From the NCBI GenBank assembly GCA_027484655.1, contig JAIXSM010000003.1, forward strand, positions 60,953 to 124,952: 64,000 nt of DNA. The letters are read 5' to 3'. A program made the translations under genes and the position numbers. Source of the DNA: Hyphomicrobiales bacterium (GTDB lineage Bacteria > Pseudomonadota > Alphaproteobacteria > Rhizobiales > Beijerinckiaceae). Below are positions 53,036 through 60,980 of this stretch, piece by piece (the stretch's first letter is position 1; every line of letters begins with the position of its first letter). The notes under the pieces were generated by a model. That model saw only the letters and a list, made by a program, of their open reading frames with translations, searched no databases and was not told the origin of the DNA.

Positions 53036-54256
53036 ATGGCGAGGAGTCCGCTGCTGCCTGTCGAGGACGCGCTGGCGCGGATACTGGCCACGGCGAGCGA
53101 ACCGCTGGAAGCGGAGACCGTTCCGCTCGCGGATTCTCTCGGTCGCAGGCTCGCCGCCGACCTCGCCGCATGCCGCACGCAGCCGCCGTGCGCCGTCTCG
53201 GCCATGGACGGATACGCCGTGCGCGCCGCCGACATTGCGACGGTTCCCGCCCGTCTCAGGGTGATCGGCGCCAGTGCCGCCGGCCACGGCTTCCGCGGAT
53301 GCGTCGGTCCGGGCGAAGCGGTGCGCATCTTCACCGGCGCGCCTGTGCCGGAGGGCGCCGACGCCATTCTCATTCAGGAAGACGCCCGCGCCGAGAACGG
53401 GGACGTGACCGCGCTGGCGACCGAACCGGTAGGCCGTTACGTGCGCCGCGCGGGCCTCGACTTCTCGGCTGGCGACGTGCTGCTGAAAGCCGGTCGCCGC
53501 ATGGGGCCTTCCGAGATGGCGCTCGCCGCCGCCATGAACCACGCCAGCGTTTCCGTCGTGCGCCGCCCCCGGGTGGCGATTCTCGCGACGGGCGATGAAC
53601 TTGTGCCGCCCGGCGCGGAGCCCGGCCCGGACCAGATCGTCGCCTCAAACAACTTCGCGGTCGGCGCCCATGCGCAGCAGGCCGGCGCGGAGGTGATCGA
53701 TCTCGGGATAGCGGGCGACAATTTCGCCGCGCTGGAAGCCGCGATCCGGCGCGCGCGCGAGGTGCGCGCCGATGTCCTCGTCACCCTCGGCGGCGCATCG
53801 GTAGGCGACCACGATCTGGTGCAGACCGCACTCACCCGCGAAGGCATGGAGCTTGGCTTCTGGCGGATCGCCATGCGGCCGGGCAAGCCGTTTATGCACG
53901 GGCGCATCGGCGACACGCGCATTCTTGGCCTGCCGGGAAACCCCGTCGCGGCCATCGTCTGCGCGGCGCTTTTTCTGGCGCCGCTGGTGCGGGCGCTCAC
54001 CGGCGACCCGGACGCCGGAGCCGACCCAACACGCCCGGGCGTGCTCGGGGCCGACCTCGCGGAAAACGACCAGCGGCAGGATTACCTGCGCGCGACGCTG
54101 TCGGGCGGGCACAGCGGTCCGGCGGTGGTCACGGCGTTCACGCGGCAGGATTCATCCATGCTGGGCGTGCTTGCCCAGGCCCATGCGCTGATCGTTCGTC
54201 CGCCGTTTGCGCCCCCTGCCAAGGCCGGCGCCCCCTGCCGCTACCTGCCGCTTTGA
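53036..54256 (+). CDS. moeA: Molybdopterin molybdenumtransferase MoeA
   Basis: A 406-residue enzyme that inserts molybdate into adenylylated molybdopterin. Motifs: PPCAVSAMDGYAVRAADI, GAPVPEGADAILIQED, VAILATGDELVPPGAEP and LGGASVGDHDLVQTAL, then RPGKPFMHGRIG and GLPGNPVAAIV. It starts two bases after the moaC stop. In related genomes lexA usually follows; here a low-GC islet begins instead. Confidence 0.96.
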   Translation: MARSPLLPVEDALARILATASEPLEAETVPLADSLGRRLAADLAACRTQPPCAVSAMDGYAVRAADIATVPARLRVIGASAAGHGFRGCVGPGEAVRIFTGAPVPEGADAILIQEDARAENGDVTALATEPVGRYVRRAGLDFSAGDVLLKAGRRMGPSEMALAAAMNHASVSVVRRPRVAILATGDELVPPGAEPGPDQIVASNNFAVGAHAQQAGAEVIDLGIAGDNFAALEAAIRRAREVRADVLVTLGGASVGDHDLVQTALTREGMELGFWRIAMRPGKPFMHGRIGDTRILGLPGNPVAAIVCAALFLAPLVRALTGDPDAGADPTRPGVLGADLAENDQRQDYLRATLSGGHSGPAVVTAFTRQDSSMLGVLAQAHALIVRPPFAPPAKAGAPCRYLPL

Positions 54257-54332
54257 AACAGGCGCAAAATTAGGTATTCTTCGATGAAACATTTCGTTAG
54301 ATGCTAGCCAACTGATTCAAGGAGGAATCACG

Positions 54333-54545
54333 ATGGTTGAACGGAAGTCGCTTGGCTTTACGCCTCCGGACCGAACAGAACTTCGCCGTCGCGTTAAAGC
54401 CTCAATTGCGCAGGGGGTAACGGAAGATGTTTTGGCTGAGCAAAAGGCAAGCTTTGTCTTTGGCAATGCCCCGGTCCGGTCCGGAATAACGAAGGCCTCT
54501 GCTCGTCATGCAGCCCGATTTACTCGATTGGAGCCTGTGGAGTGA
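54333..54545 (+). CDS. Small 70-residue protein upstream of fic, function unknown
   Basis: Starts MVERKSLGFTPPDRTELRRR at an ATG with a strong AAGGAGGA eight bases upstream, which argues for a real gene. The body is basic and helical (VKASIAQGVTEDVLAEQKAS) with a polar tail (ITKASARHAARFTRLEPVE). Its G+C is lower than that of flanking genes. It ends 5 bp before a perfect intrinsic terminator and 46 bp before the fic start. Fic toxins often pair with small antitoxins, but I see no clear (S/T)XXXE(G/N) inhibitory motif and no YhfG resemblance. A small-partner role for Fic is inferred from proximity. Confidence 0.6.
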   Translation: MVERKSLGFTPPDRTELRRRVKASIAQGVTEDVLAEQKASFVFGNAPVRSGITKASARHAARFTRLEPVE

Positions 54546-54550
54546 GCCAC

Positions 54551-54578
54551 AATGCCCCCTCCTCAGGGGGCATTTTTT
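54551..54578 (+). terminator. Strong intrinsic terminator between the small gene and fic
   Basis: AATGCCCCCT and AGGGGGCATT form a perfect 10-bp stem with a CCTC loop, the end of the stem running into TTTTTT. It lies 5 bp after the 70-residue ORF and only 14 bp before the GTG of fic, whose GGAG directly follows it. Transcription from the small gene must read through it to reach fic. Confidence 0.9.
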
Positions 54579-54591
54579 GTTGGAGACCACC

Positions 54592-55233
54592 GTGTTTCTA
54601 CTCGAAGAAGAAAACCGGGTGCTGTACGACAGGATTCAGGAGCGAAACCTCGCTCGTCAGTATGATCTTTTAATTAACTGCGTTGAGATAGGCGTCTACC
54701 AAGGGGTGCGCGCCTTCGACAAATTCTTTCTTTGGTCTCTAAATGCCGCTGCTGTTTCCAATATTTCGCAATTTGGCGGACGTTTCAGAGAAGAGCCAAT
54801 TTACTTGGAGGACCACATTCCTCCTCACTACGCCCAAGTCAACCACCTCATGGACCAGTTCATTTCTACGGTTCAAGAAAACTGGTTCGTCTGGAGTGAG
54901 ACCACATTAGCTGCCTATGTACTCTGGCGGATGAATTGGATCCACCCTTTCATCGAAGGAAATGGGCGAACGGCAAGAGCCGCCTGCTACTACATTCTGT
55001 GCGTTAAGTTTGGCGGTCTCCCAGGAGGAAGTATTATCGTTCCTGAACGAATTAGATTGGAGCGGAAACCCTACTATGAAGCTTTGAAAGAAGCCGACAT
55101 AGCCTGGCAAAGTGGCGAACTCAAATTTCCCAAAATGGAAGAGTACATTTCTCGCCTGTTCGATGAACAAGTCATGGATATCACTCCATCATCAGGTGAT
55201 ATCAGCGGCGTGGTAACGCCGATGAGCCAATAA
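54592..55233 (+). CDS. Fic domain protein (putative AMP-transferase)
   Basis: About 213 residues from GTG at 54592, which has GGAG seven bases upstream; a longer frame would start inside the preceding gene and read through the terminator hairpin, so it is rejected. The catalytic motif HPFIEGNGRTAR (residues 118-129) matches HPFX(D/E)GNGRXXR with its His, acidic residue, GNG and Arg. No inhibitory (S/T)XXXE(G/N) helix is obvious within the protein. Fic enzymes usually transfer AMP to a Ser/Thr/Tyr of target proteins such as gyrase or GTPases. Codon use and lower G+C differ sharply from neighbours, suggesting acquisition. Target unknown. Confidence 0.85.
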   Translation: MFLLEEENRVLYDRIQERNLARQYDLLINCVEIGVYQGVRAFDKFFLWSLNAAAVSNISQFGGRFREEPIYLEDHIPPHYAQVNHLMDQFISTVQENWFVWSETTLAAYVLWRMNWIHPFIEGNGRTARAACYYILCVKFGGLPGGSIIVPERIRLERKPYYEALKEADIAWQSGELKFPKMEEYISRLFDEQVMDITPSSGDISGVVTPMSQ

Positions 55234-55330
55234 ATTCAACCTGAGACACTCCCGCCGCGCCGCCTCGCTTGAACTCCTGGGCGCGGGCGCTAACATAGCG
55301 GCGCAAACAGAATTCAGGGAGGTTAGGGCC

Positions 55331-56506
55331 ATGCGCGCCTGGTACTTTACAGAAATGCCGTATCCGGATTTGCCACCGCTCGACACGATCAGCAGCATGC
55401 GCGTGAATCTGCCAAGCAAATACTTCGACCCGAAAATCGGCGCGGACCTCTACAACCGCTATCTCGATGAGCACGTCATCGCGGACGAGGCCGGGCTCGA
55501 CCTGATGGTGAACGAGCACCACCAGACCGCCACGTGCATCGACACCTGCGCGCCTTTGTCGCTGGCCATTCTCGCCCGACAGACGAAGAACGCCCAGCTC
55601 TGCATCCTTGGCAACCCAATCGCCAACCGGCAGGATCCGATCCGCATCGCTGAAGAAATGGCGATGATCGATTGCATCTCCCGCGGGCGCGTAAACGCTG
55701 GCTTCGTGCGCGGCGTCCCCTACGAGACATTCGCCTCCAACGCCAACCCCACCCAGACTCTCGACCGACTCTGGGAAGGCGTTGACCTGTGCGTGAAGGC
55801 GTGGACCCACACGGATGGCCCCTTCAACTTCGAGGGGCAGTATACCCACAAGCGCGCCATCAACCTGTGGCCGCGCCCCTACCAGACGCCGCATCCGCCG
55901 GTCTGGGTGACGGGCTCGAGCGACGTGGGTTCTGTGAAAAAGGCCGCGTCGAAGGGGTATGTCTTCGCGACCTTCCTGCAGACCTACGACAAGGTGCGCA
56001 TGCTCTTTGATGCGTACCGCAGCGCATACAGGGACAACGGGCAGCCGGGCGGCGGCGGCCTTGCGTTCATGCCGTTGCTCTACGTGGCCGACAACGAGGC
56101 CGACGCGGAAGCCGGCGCCCGCGAGCTGACCTGGTATCTGAAGGCGAAGACCGAGCCGCAGTTCCGCAACCCGCCAGGCTACGCAACCATTGCGGCGAAC
56201 GTGGTGGGCCTGCGCGGCGCCGACGTGCGCTCGCGCACCAATGACGCCCTGCGCCAGGTCTCGCTCGAAGAGCAGCGCGATCTTGGCGTCGTGATGTACG
56301 GCACGCCGGATCAGGTGGCAGCCCAGATCAAGCTGGAATACGAGCGCGTCGGCGGCTTCGACCATCTGCTGATGATGATGCAGGCAGGTTTCCTCGACCA
56401 CAAGCGCACGGTCAGCAACATCCAGCTCTTCGCCAAGGAAGTGTATCCGCAGATCAAGGATCTTCCCGGCCTCAAGGCGAGCCTGCCGGCTATCGCCGCG
56501 GAGTGA
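55331..56506 (+). CDS. LLM class flavin-dependent oxidoreductase (luciferase-like)
   Basis: A 391-residue TIM-barrel monooxygenase-type protein. It has AGLDLMVNEHHQTATCID, IAEEMAMIDCISRGRVNAGF, RLWEGVDLCVKAWTH and PHPPVWVTGSSDVGSVKKAA, all typical of the bacterial luciferase-like superfamily that uses reduced FMN. The start MRAWYFTEMPYPDLPP is well placed after GAGGTTAGG. Possible roles include oxidation of aromatic, sulfonated or nitrilotriacetate-type compounds. A repeat hairpin follows its stop by two bases. Neighbouring Bug protein is convergent. Confidence 0.88.
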   Translation: MRAWYFTEMPYPDLPPLDTISSMRVNLPSKYFDPKIGADLYNRYLDEHVIADEAGLDLMVNEHHQTATCIDTCAPLSLAILARQTKNAQLCILGNPIANRQDPIRIAEEMAMIDCISRGRVNAGFVRGVPYETFASNANPTQTLDRLWEGVDLCVKAWTHTDGPFNFEGQYTHKRAINLWPRPYQTPHPPVWVTGSSDVGSVKKAASKGYVFATFLQTYDKVRMLFDAYRSAYRDNGQPGGGGLAFMPLLYVADNEADAEAGARELTWYLKAKTEPQFRNPPGYATIAANVVGLRGADVRSRTNDALRQVSLEEQRDLGVVMYGTPDQVAAQIKLEYERVGGFDHLLMMMQAGFLDHKRTVSNIQLFAKEVYPQIKDLPGLKASLPAIAAE

Positions 56507-56508
56507 GT

Positions 56509-56532
56509 TGGACCGCGAGCGTCCTCGCTCGC
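56509..56532. repeat. TGGACC hairpin unit, single dispersed copy
   Basis: Same 24-bp unit as in clusters A and B, but the stem is GCGAGCG-tcct-CGCTCGC instead of GCGGGCG-tcct-CGCCCGC. The paired change keeps the stem perfect. It starts two bases after the LLM gene. Confidence 0.85.
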
Positions 56533-56543
56533 TGAGCACAACG

Positions 56544-56569
56544 GAAAACGGCGGCCCGAGGGCCGCCGT
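56544..56569 (-). terminator. Intrinsic terminator after the Bug gene
   Basis: ACGGCGGCC and GGCCGCCGT form a perfect 9-bp stem (56548-56569) with a CGAG loop; on the minus strand it runs into TTTTCC. It lies 23 bp past the Bug stop and could also stop plus-strand read-through from the LLM gene. Confidence 0.75.
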
Positions 56570-56592
56570 CGATGTATCCGGATACGTCCGGC

Positions 56593-57567
56593 TTATTGTG
56601 GCTCGATGCCAGCCGCCTTGATGATCGGCCCCATGCGTTCCATCTCGGCTAGGAGGCGCTTGCGCGTGCCCTCCGCCGTATCCTTGTTGACGATGGCGCC
56701 GACGGTCTCAAGGAACTTCGCCGTCTCGTCCATGGCGCCGATCTTCTGAAGGATAGCCTCCATGCGGGTGACGATCACATCCGGCGTGCCCTTCGGGAAG
56801 AAAACGCCCCACCACGGCGCGAAATCGTAGCCCTTGAGGCCCGACTCCTGCATCGTCGGCACGCCCGGGAACGACGGGCTGCGCTCGGCGGTGGTGACGG
56901 CCAGCGCCTTCAGACGGCCGGCGCGCACCTGGCCGGCAGCGAAGGTGCCGTCCATGATCATGAAATCGAGCGTGCCGTTCGTCACGTCAGGCATGGCGTC
57001 CGGCGCCGTGCGATAGCCGACGTTCACAGCCTCAACGCCGGTCATGGTCTTGAACAGCTCGGTCGACATGATCGCCGTCTGGTTCGTCGTGCCGTAGCGG
57101 TTCTGCTTCTTCGACTTGAGATGCTTGACCAGGTCGTCAATCGTGTTGAACGGCGAGTCCGGGCGCACGACCAGCACGAACACGATCTGCGCGAAGGTGC
57201 CGGCGGGAACAAAGTCGTTCACGGGATCGAACGGCTGCTGCTTGAACAGGAACGGGTTCGCGGCCATGTTCGAGGACGCGATGAAGAGGAGATTGTAGCC
57301 GTCGGGCTTGGCGTTCCTCACGAGCCCGGCCGCGATGTTGCTGTTGGCGCCGGGGCGATTCTCAACCACCACAGGTCGACCGGACACCTCGGCGATCTTG
57401 TTGGTGAAGTAGCGCCCGAGAATGTCGGCGCCGCTGCCGGCCGGGAAGCCGATGAAGATGTGCATGGCGCGCGCCGGCCAGTCAGCCTGCGCGAACGCCG
57501 GAACGCCCGTGAGCGACAGCGAAACAGCTCCCGCCCCAATGCCCCCAAGTACTTGCCTGCGATCCAT
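56593..57567 (-). CDS. Tripartite tricarboxylate transporter (Bug/TctC) substrate-binding protein
   Basis: A 324-residue periplasmic binding protein. The signal peptide has a Tat-like DRRQVLGG and ends AFA-QA. Family motifs: IFIGFPAGSGADILGRYF, VVVENRPGANSNIAAGLV and later GTTNQTAIMSTELFKT plus VAPWWGVFFPKGTP-like sequence (FAPWWGVFFPKGTP). AAGGAGGGG precedes the ATG. Like the protein at 3806 it is an orphan without TctA/TctB. It is convergent with the LLM gene, which may metabolise the ligand. Ligand unknown. Confidence 0.9.
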   Translation of the reverse strand: MDRRQVLGGIGAGAVSLSLTGVPAFAQADWPARAMHIFIGFPAGSGADILGRYFTNKIAEVSGRPVVVENRPGANSNIAAGLVRNAKPDGYNLLFIASSNMAANPFLFKQQPFDPVNDFVPAGTFAQIVFVLVVRPDSPFNTIDDLVKHLKSKKQNRYGTTNQTAIMSTELFKTMTGVEAVNVGYRTAPDAMPDVTNGTLDFMIMDGTFAAGQVRAGRLKALAVTTAERSPSFPGVPTMQESGLKGYDFAPWWGVFFPKGTPDVIVTRMEAILQKIGAMDETAKFLETVGAIVNKDTAEGTRKRLLAEMERMGPIIKAAGIEPQ

Positions 57568-57844
57568 AACGTCCCCTCCTTTGGCCCCATCGGGGCTCTG
57601 TCGAAGGACGTATTTTTAAGCACGGGCGCGACGGTCGGCAAGGGCGCAAGGGAGGTCATCCCGAACCCGCCAAGCGACAGCAATCAAACCTCTGGCAAAT
57701 CTTAACATCCGGCTCGCCTTCAAAGGCAGCCGGCCGCTCCCCCAAGACGTTTCATGACTGCGCAAAGCCGAAACCCGGCGTTCAGCCAGCTGGGGACAAC
57801 TTCCCGACTTTCTGCTTGCTGCATCACCAGCCTGTGTTATCGCT

Positions 57845-57860
57845 TTAACCCATTGTTAAC
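57845..57860 (+). promoter_or_regulatory. CtrA-like site TTAA-N7-TTAAC upstream of the secretion operon
   Basis: TTAACCCATTGTTAAC matches the full alphaproteobacterial CtrA consensus TTAA-N7-TTAAC and is also a 5-bp inverted repeat. It lies 60 bp before the TolC-like start in a 350-bp intergenic region (57568-57919) otherwise without visible features. CtrA control of the operon is inferred. Confidence 0.5.
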
Positions 57861-57919
57861 GGTTTGCGTACCGTGAGTCGCCGGTTCTTGCCTATTTTTT
57901 GAGCAAGGATGATTTCTTT

Positions 57920-59473
57920 ATGGTGATTTTAGTGACAGCACGCCCGTTGGCGCGCGCTGCGGCGATTTGGGCTCTTGCAGGAGGCATGTCTGCCTGCGGC
58001 GGGGTTATTGTGCCCAACGAAAGGGAAGAACACCCCCGCCTCAAAGCAGCTGCGTCATCGAATATCTCATCGACCCAGCCGACGGCCTCAACGTTTTCTG
58101 CCGAAAGAACGGCAGCGGCCTGCCAGTGGGACGACAGGCACGCAAGCCGCCTGACCCTTGCGGTTGCAGTTGATAGGGCCCTGTGCGCACACCCGCGCAT
58201 CCGGGACGCCAAGGCCGTCGTCGATCTTGAGCGCTCCCAAAGGCGCATCGCCATGGCGCCTCTCTTCCCATCGATCTCAGGAACGGTCACTCACGCCCGC
58301 AACGAGACGCGGGCCGACTCCCCGTTCGGCCCAAGCATCAACGAAACCCAAGGGTACGCCGGCAGCCTGACGCTGAGCTGGCTCCTCTATGACTTCGGGG
58401 GAAGAAACGCGCAAATCGCAAACGCCTCCCAACTCGTCATCGCGGCGATCGCCAGTCAGGACATGGTTCTGCAAAACGCATTCGTCGCTGTCGCGGAGGC
58501 GTACTTTTCAGTCGCGACCCTGACGGCCCTCTCAAAGATAGCGGACAACGCCGTCGCCAACTCAAAGCGGCTGGTCGAAGCGGCCACAGTTCGGGAGCGG
58601 ATGGGAGCGGCGACACCAGCCGATCGCCAAAACGCGACAGTCAGCCAAGCACAGGCCGAGCTTTTCGTTTCCCGCATTAACGAACAGTTGCAGCTTTCAC
58701 GCGGCGATCTTGCGACCGCGCTCAAACTGGAGCCGAACACGCGCATCACCCTCTCAAACAACGCCGCCGACAGCGGGTTTGCGTCCACATACTTCAGTAG
58801 CCGAACAAACGAACATATAGGCGTCTTAATCGAACGCGTCGAAAGGCACCCGCAAATTCGGGAAGCTGCAGCCCGTGCGGCGTCGTCACAAGCCCAAATC
58901 GTGGCGGCCAGAAGCGAACTCTGGCCAAAACTCTCTTTGTCCGCAAACTACTATTTGAATGGCCGGCCCGGCGCGTCCGTCTCATCCACAAGATCAAACG
59001 AGACATACATAGGCATCTCGCTCAACTATCCGATATTCGACGGATTTGCGGGACATCACAGGGTCAAGGCCGCTAACGCTCAGCTCGAGCGCAATCTCGC
59101 CGCCCTGGATGACGCAAGGGCGCAAGTAAAAAACGCAATCTGGAAAGCGCATCAATCGTCTATCCTCTCCGTTGAATCGCACCGGGCTGCCCAGGCTGTG
59201 GTGGAAAGCGCCCTCGCTGCGCGGGCGCAAGCGCAGATAAGGTACAACAACGGCGCCAACGATATCACCGAGTGGCTCCGAGCCGAACAAACCTACTTCG
59301 ACGCGAGGATCGAGGTGATCCGCGCAGAGTCAAATATCCGCCTCGCCCGAATGCGCCTTATGCTGGCGCTTGGAGACATAGGCGCGTGGACTTTTGACTT
59401 GGGCGCACGCCAGCGCGCGGTGAGCGCGATGGACAGCGTTCCCCCCGCGCGTTCCCAAACCTCTTCAAGATAG
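57920..59473 (+). CDS. TolC-family outer-membrane factor, probable lipoprotein
   Basis: About 517 residues from the ATG at 57920; a TTG 21 bases upstream is in frame. The N-terminus has a signal with a lipobox-like MSAC, then ~60 low-conservation residues. The TolC repeats follow: LAVAVDRALCAHPRIRDAKA, SLTLSWLLYDFGGRNAQIAN and, in the second half, IGISLNYPIFDGFAGHHRVK plus ALAARAQAQIRYNNGANDIT. It would form the trimeric outer-membrane channel of the type I secretion system encoded with the next two genes. Its 3' end contains a 15-bp tandem duplication. NodT-like efflux channels are the alternative, but context favours protein secretion. Confidence 0.88.
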   Translation: MVILVTARPLARAAAIWALAGGMSACGGVIVPNEREEHPRLKAAASSNISSTQPTASTFSAERTAAACQWDDRHASRLTLAVAVDRALCAHPRIRDAKAVVDLERSQRRIAMAPLFPSISGTVTHARNETRADSPFGPSINETQGYAGSLTLSWLLYDFGGRNAQIANASQLVIAAIASQDMVLQNAFVAVAEAYFSVATLTALSKIADNAVANSKRLVEAATVRERMGAATPADRQNATVSQAQAELFVSRINEQLQLSRGDLATALKLEPNTRITLSNNAADSGFASTYFSSRTNEHIGVLIERVERHPQIREAAARAASSQAQIVAARSELWPKLSLSANYYLNGRPGASVSSTRSNETYIGISLNYPIFDGFAGHHRVKAANAQLERNLAALDDARAQVKNAIWKAHQSSILSVESHRAAQAVVESALAARAQAQIRYNNGANDITEWLRAEQTYFDARIEVIRAESNIRLARMRLMLALGDIGAWTFDLGARQRAVSAMDSVPPARSQTSSR

Positions 59474-59493
59474 GCAAGCCTCTTCAAGATAGG
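59460..59493 (+). repeat. 15-bp direct repeat at the end of the TolC-like gene
   Basis: CCTCTTCAAGATAGG occurs at 59460-59474 and 59479-59493, four bases apart. The first copy contains the TAG stop codon of the gene, so the second lies in the spacer. It looks like a recent small duplication. Confidence 0.9.
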
Positions 59494-59552
59494 ATTTCAA
59501 AACACACAAAACTTAAGGCCCACAATCAATTTTCAACAGGTTCTGGCTATTC

Positions 59553-60980
59553 ATGTCTGAAGACTTCACGCCGCGAAAAGAGCTGTTCAAACGTTATCGT
59601 GAGGCGTTTGGAACAGCATGGGCCAACCGCAAGAGCGAACGCCGATCTCGCCGTTATCTCTCGGTTGAGGCGGATTTCCTCCCTGCGTCCCTCGCGGTCA
59701 GCGAGCGCCCTACCCCTGTCATGCCACACGTAGCCCTGTGGATGATCTGCGGCTTTGTCATTCTTGCAATCCTGTGGTCGATGATCGGCCGTATAGACAT
59801 CGTCGTCATGGCGAACGGAAAAGTGCTCTCTGGCGGCAAAACAAAGGCGATCCTCCCCATAGAAAGCCAGATCGTAAAGGCCGTCTATGTCCGGGATGGC
59901 ATGCACGTCAAAGAGGGCGATGTCCTCATCGAATTTGACACGATGTCTTCCGACGCCGACATACGAAGGTATTCCAAAGAGCTGGAGCGCGCATCGGCGC
60001 TTGTCGAGGCCTACGCCACTCTCCTGCGGACGCTGGAAATGAACGCTGCGTCGATGACACGCGCGCCAGCAATAGAGGTACGTGCTGAGGAACAAGTATT
60101 CGCAGAAACACTGATCCAGGTAAAATGGGACGAGTTCCTGGCGAAAGTCGAGCGCGCGCAAGCGGAGCTTGAGAGACGCCGAGGCGATTTTGAGGTGATC
60201 GACGTTACAGAAAAGACTGCGATTGAGCGTCTTCAACAGCAGCGCGAAATAGAGCGGGACTTCAGGGAAATGCAGCGGGCGGCAGCGGTGCCGCGTCACG
60301 CGCTCATTGAGCAGGAGGTCAAGCTTCAGGATTTGCTGGGCGAAGTAAGCCGACTATCGGCGCAAAAACGTCAGGCGACCCTCTCGGTTCAGGAAGCGGA
60401 AGCTGCTCTCTCCCTCGTTACGGCCACAGAACGCGTAAACTGGCGAGAACGCCTCAACGACGCCCAACGAGATGCATATATAGCGTCCTCCGAGCTTGAA
60501 AAATCACGTTATAGATCGACGACAAACAAACTGACAGCGCCGGTGAGCGGCCGGGTTCAGCAGCTCAGCGTTCTTGCTCCCGGAACCGTCGCTCCAGCAA
60601 GCCAGCAGGCGCTGGCAATAGTACCCGACGCTGAAATCGAAGAAGTCGAGGTATTGATTGAAAACCGCGATGTCGGCTTCATAAGGATCGGGCAACGGGC
60701 TGAAGTAAAGTTCGAGACTTACGACTACACCCGTTATGGAACGATGCCGGCGACGATTGTTTATATCTCGCCAGACGCGGTAGCCGACGAGCGCGGTGTC
60801 CTGCGGTATCAAACACGACTGAAGCTCGAAGCGACAGTGCTTAGTGCGAATGGTCGCTCGCTACCCATCACTCCGGGTATGAGTGTCATGACTGACATTA
60901 TGGCCGGAAGGCGAACAATCATAACCTATTTCCTAAGCCCGATTATGAAAACGATCAGTGAGGCCGCACGTGAGCGCTGA
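59553..60980 (+). CDS. Type I secretion membrane fusion protein (HlyD family)
   Basis: A 475-residue periplasmic adaptor. A ~55-residue cytoplasmic tail precedes one membrane helix (MICGFVILAILWSMIG). Then come the lipoyl half-motif (VVMANGKVLSGGKTKAILPI, IVKAVYVRDGMHVKEGDVLI), a long coiled-coil hairpin (~residues 140-330), and the closing lipoyl/beta-barrel part (KLTAPVSGRVQQLSVLAPGT, VGFIRIGQRAEVKFETYDYT). The C-terminal ITPGMSVMTDIMAGRRTIITYFLSPI is the hallmark of RTX-type HlyD proteins. It links the ABC exporter to the TolC-like channel. The next gene overlaps its last 11 bases. Confidence 0.93.
   Translation: MSEDFTPRKELFKRYREAFGTAWANRKSERRSRRYLSVEADFLPASLAVSERPTPVMPHVALWMICGFVILAILWSMIGRIDIVVMANGKVLSGGKTKAILPIESQIVKAVYVRDGMHVKEGDVLIEFDTMSSDADIRRYSKELERASALVEAYATLLRTLEMNAASMTRAPAIEVRAEEQVFAETLIQVKWDEFLAKVERAQAELERRRGDFEVIDVTEKTAIERLQQQREIERDFREMQRAAAVPRHALIEQEVKLQDLLGEVSRLSAQKRQATLSVQEAEAALSLVTATERVNWRERLNDAQRDAYIASSELEKSRYRSTTNKLTAPVSGRVQQLSVLAPGTVAPASQQALAIVPDAEIEEVEVLIENRDVGFIRIGQRAEVKFETYDYTRYGTMPATIVYISPDAVADERGVLRYQTRLKLEATVLSANGRSLPITPGMSVMTDIMAGRRTIITYFLSPIMKTISEAARER

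Noticed and set aside
54508..54591. Fic start upstream at MQPDLLDW
   Set aside because: That start lies inside the preceding gene and would translate through a perfect terminator hairpin; the GTG at 54592 has its own GGAG.
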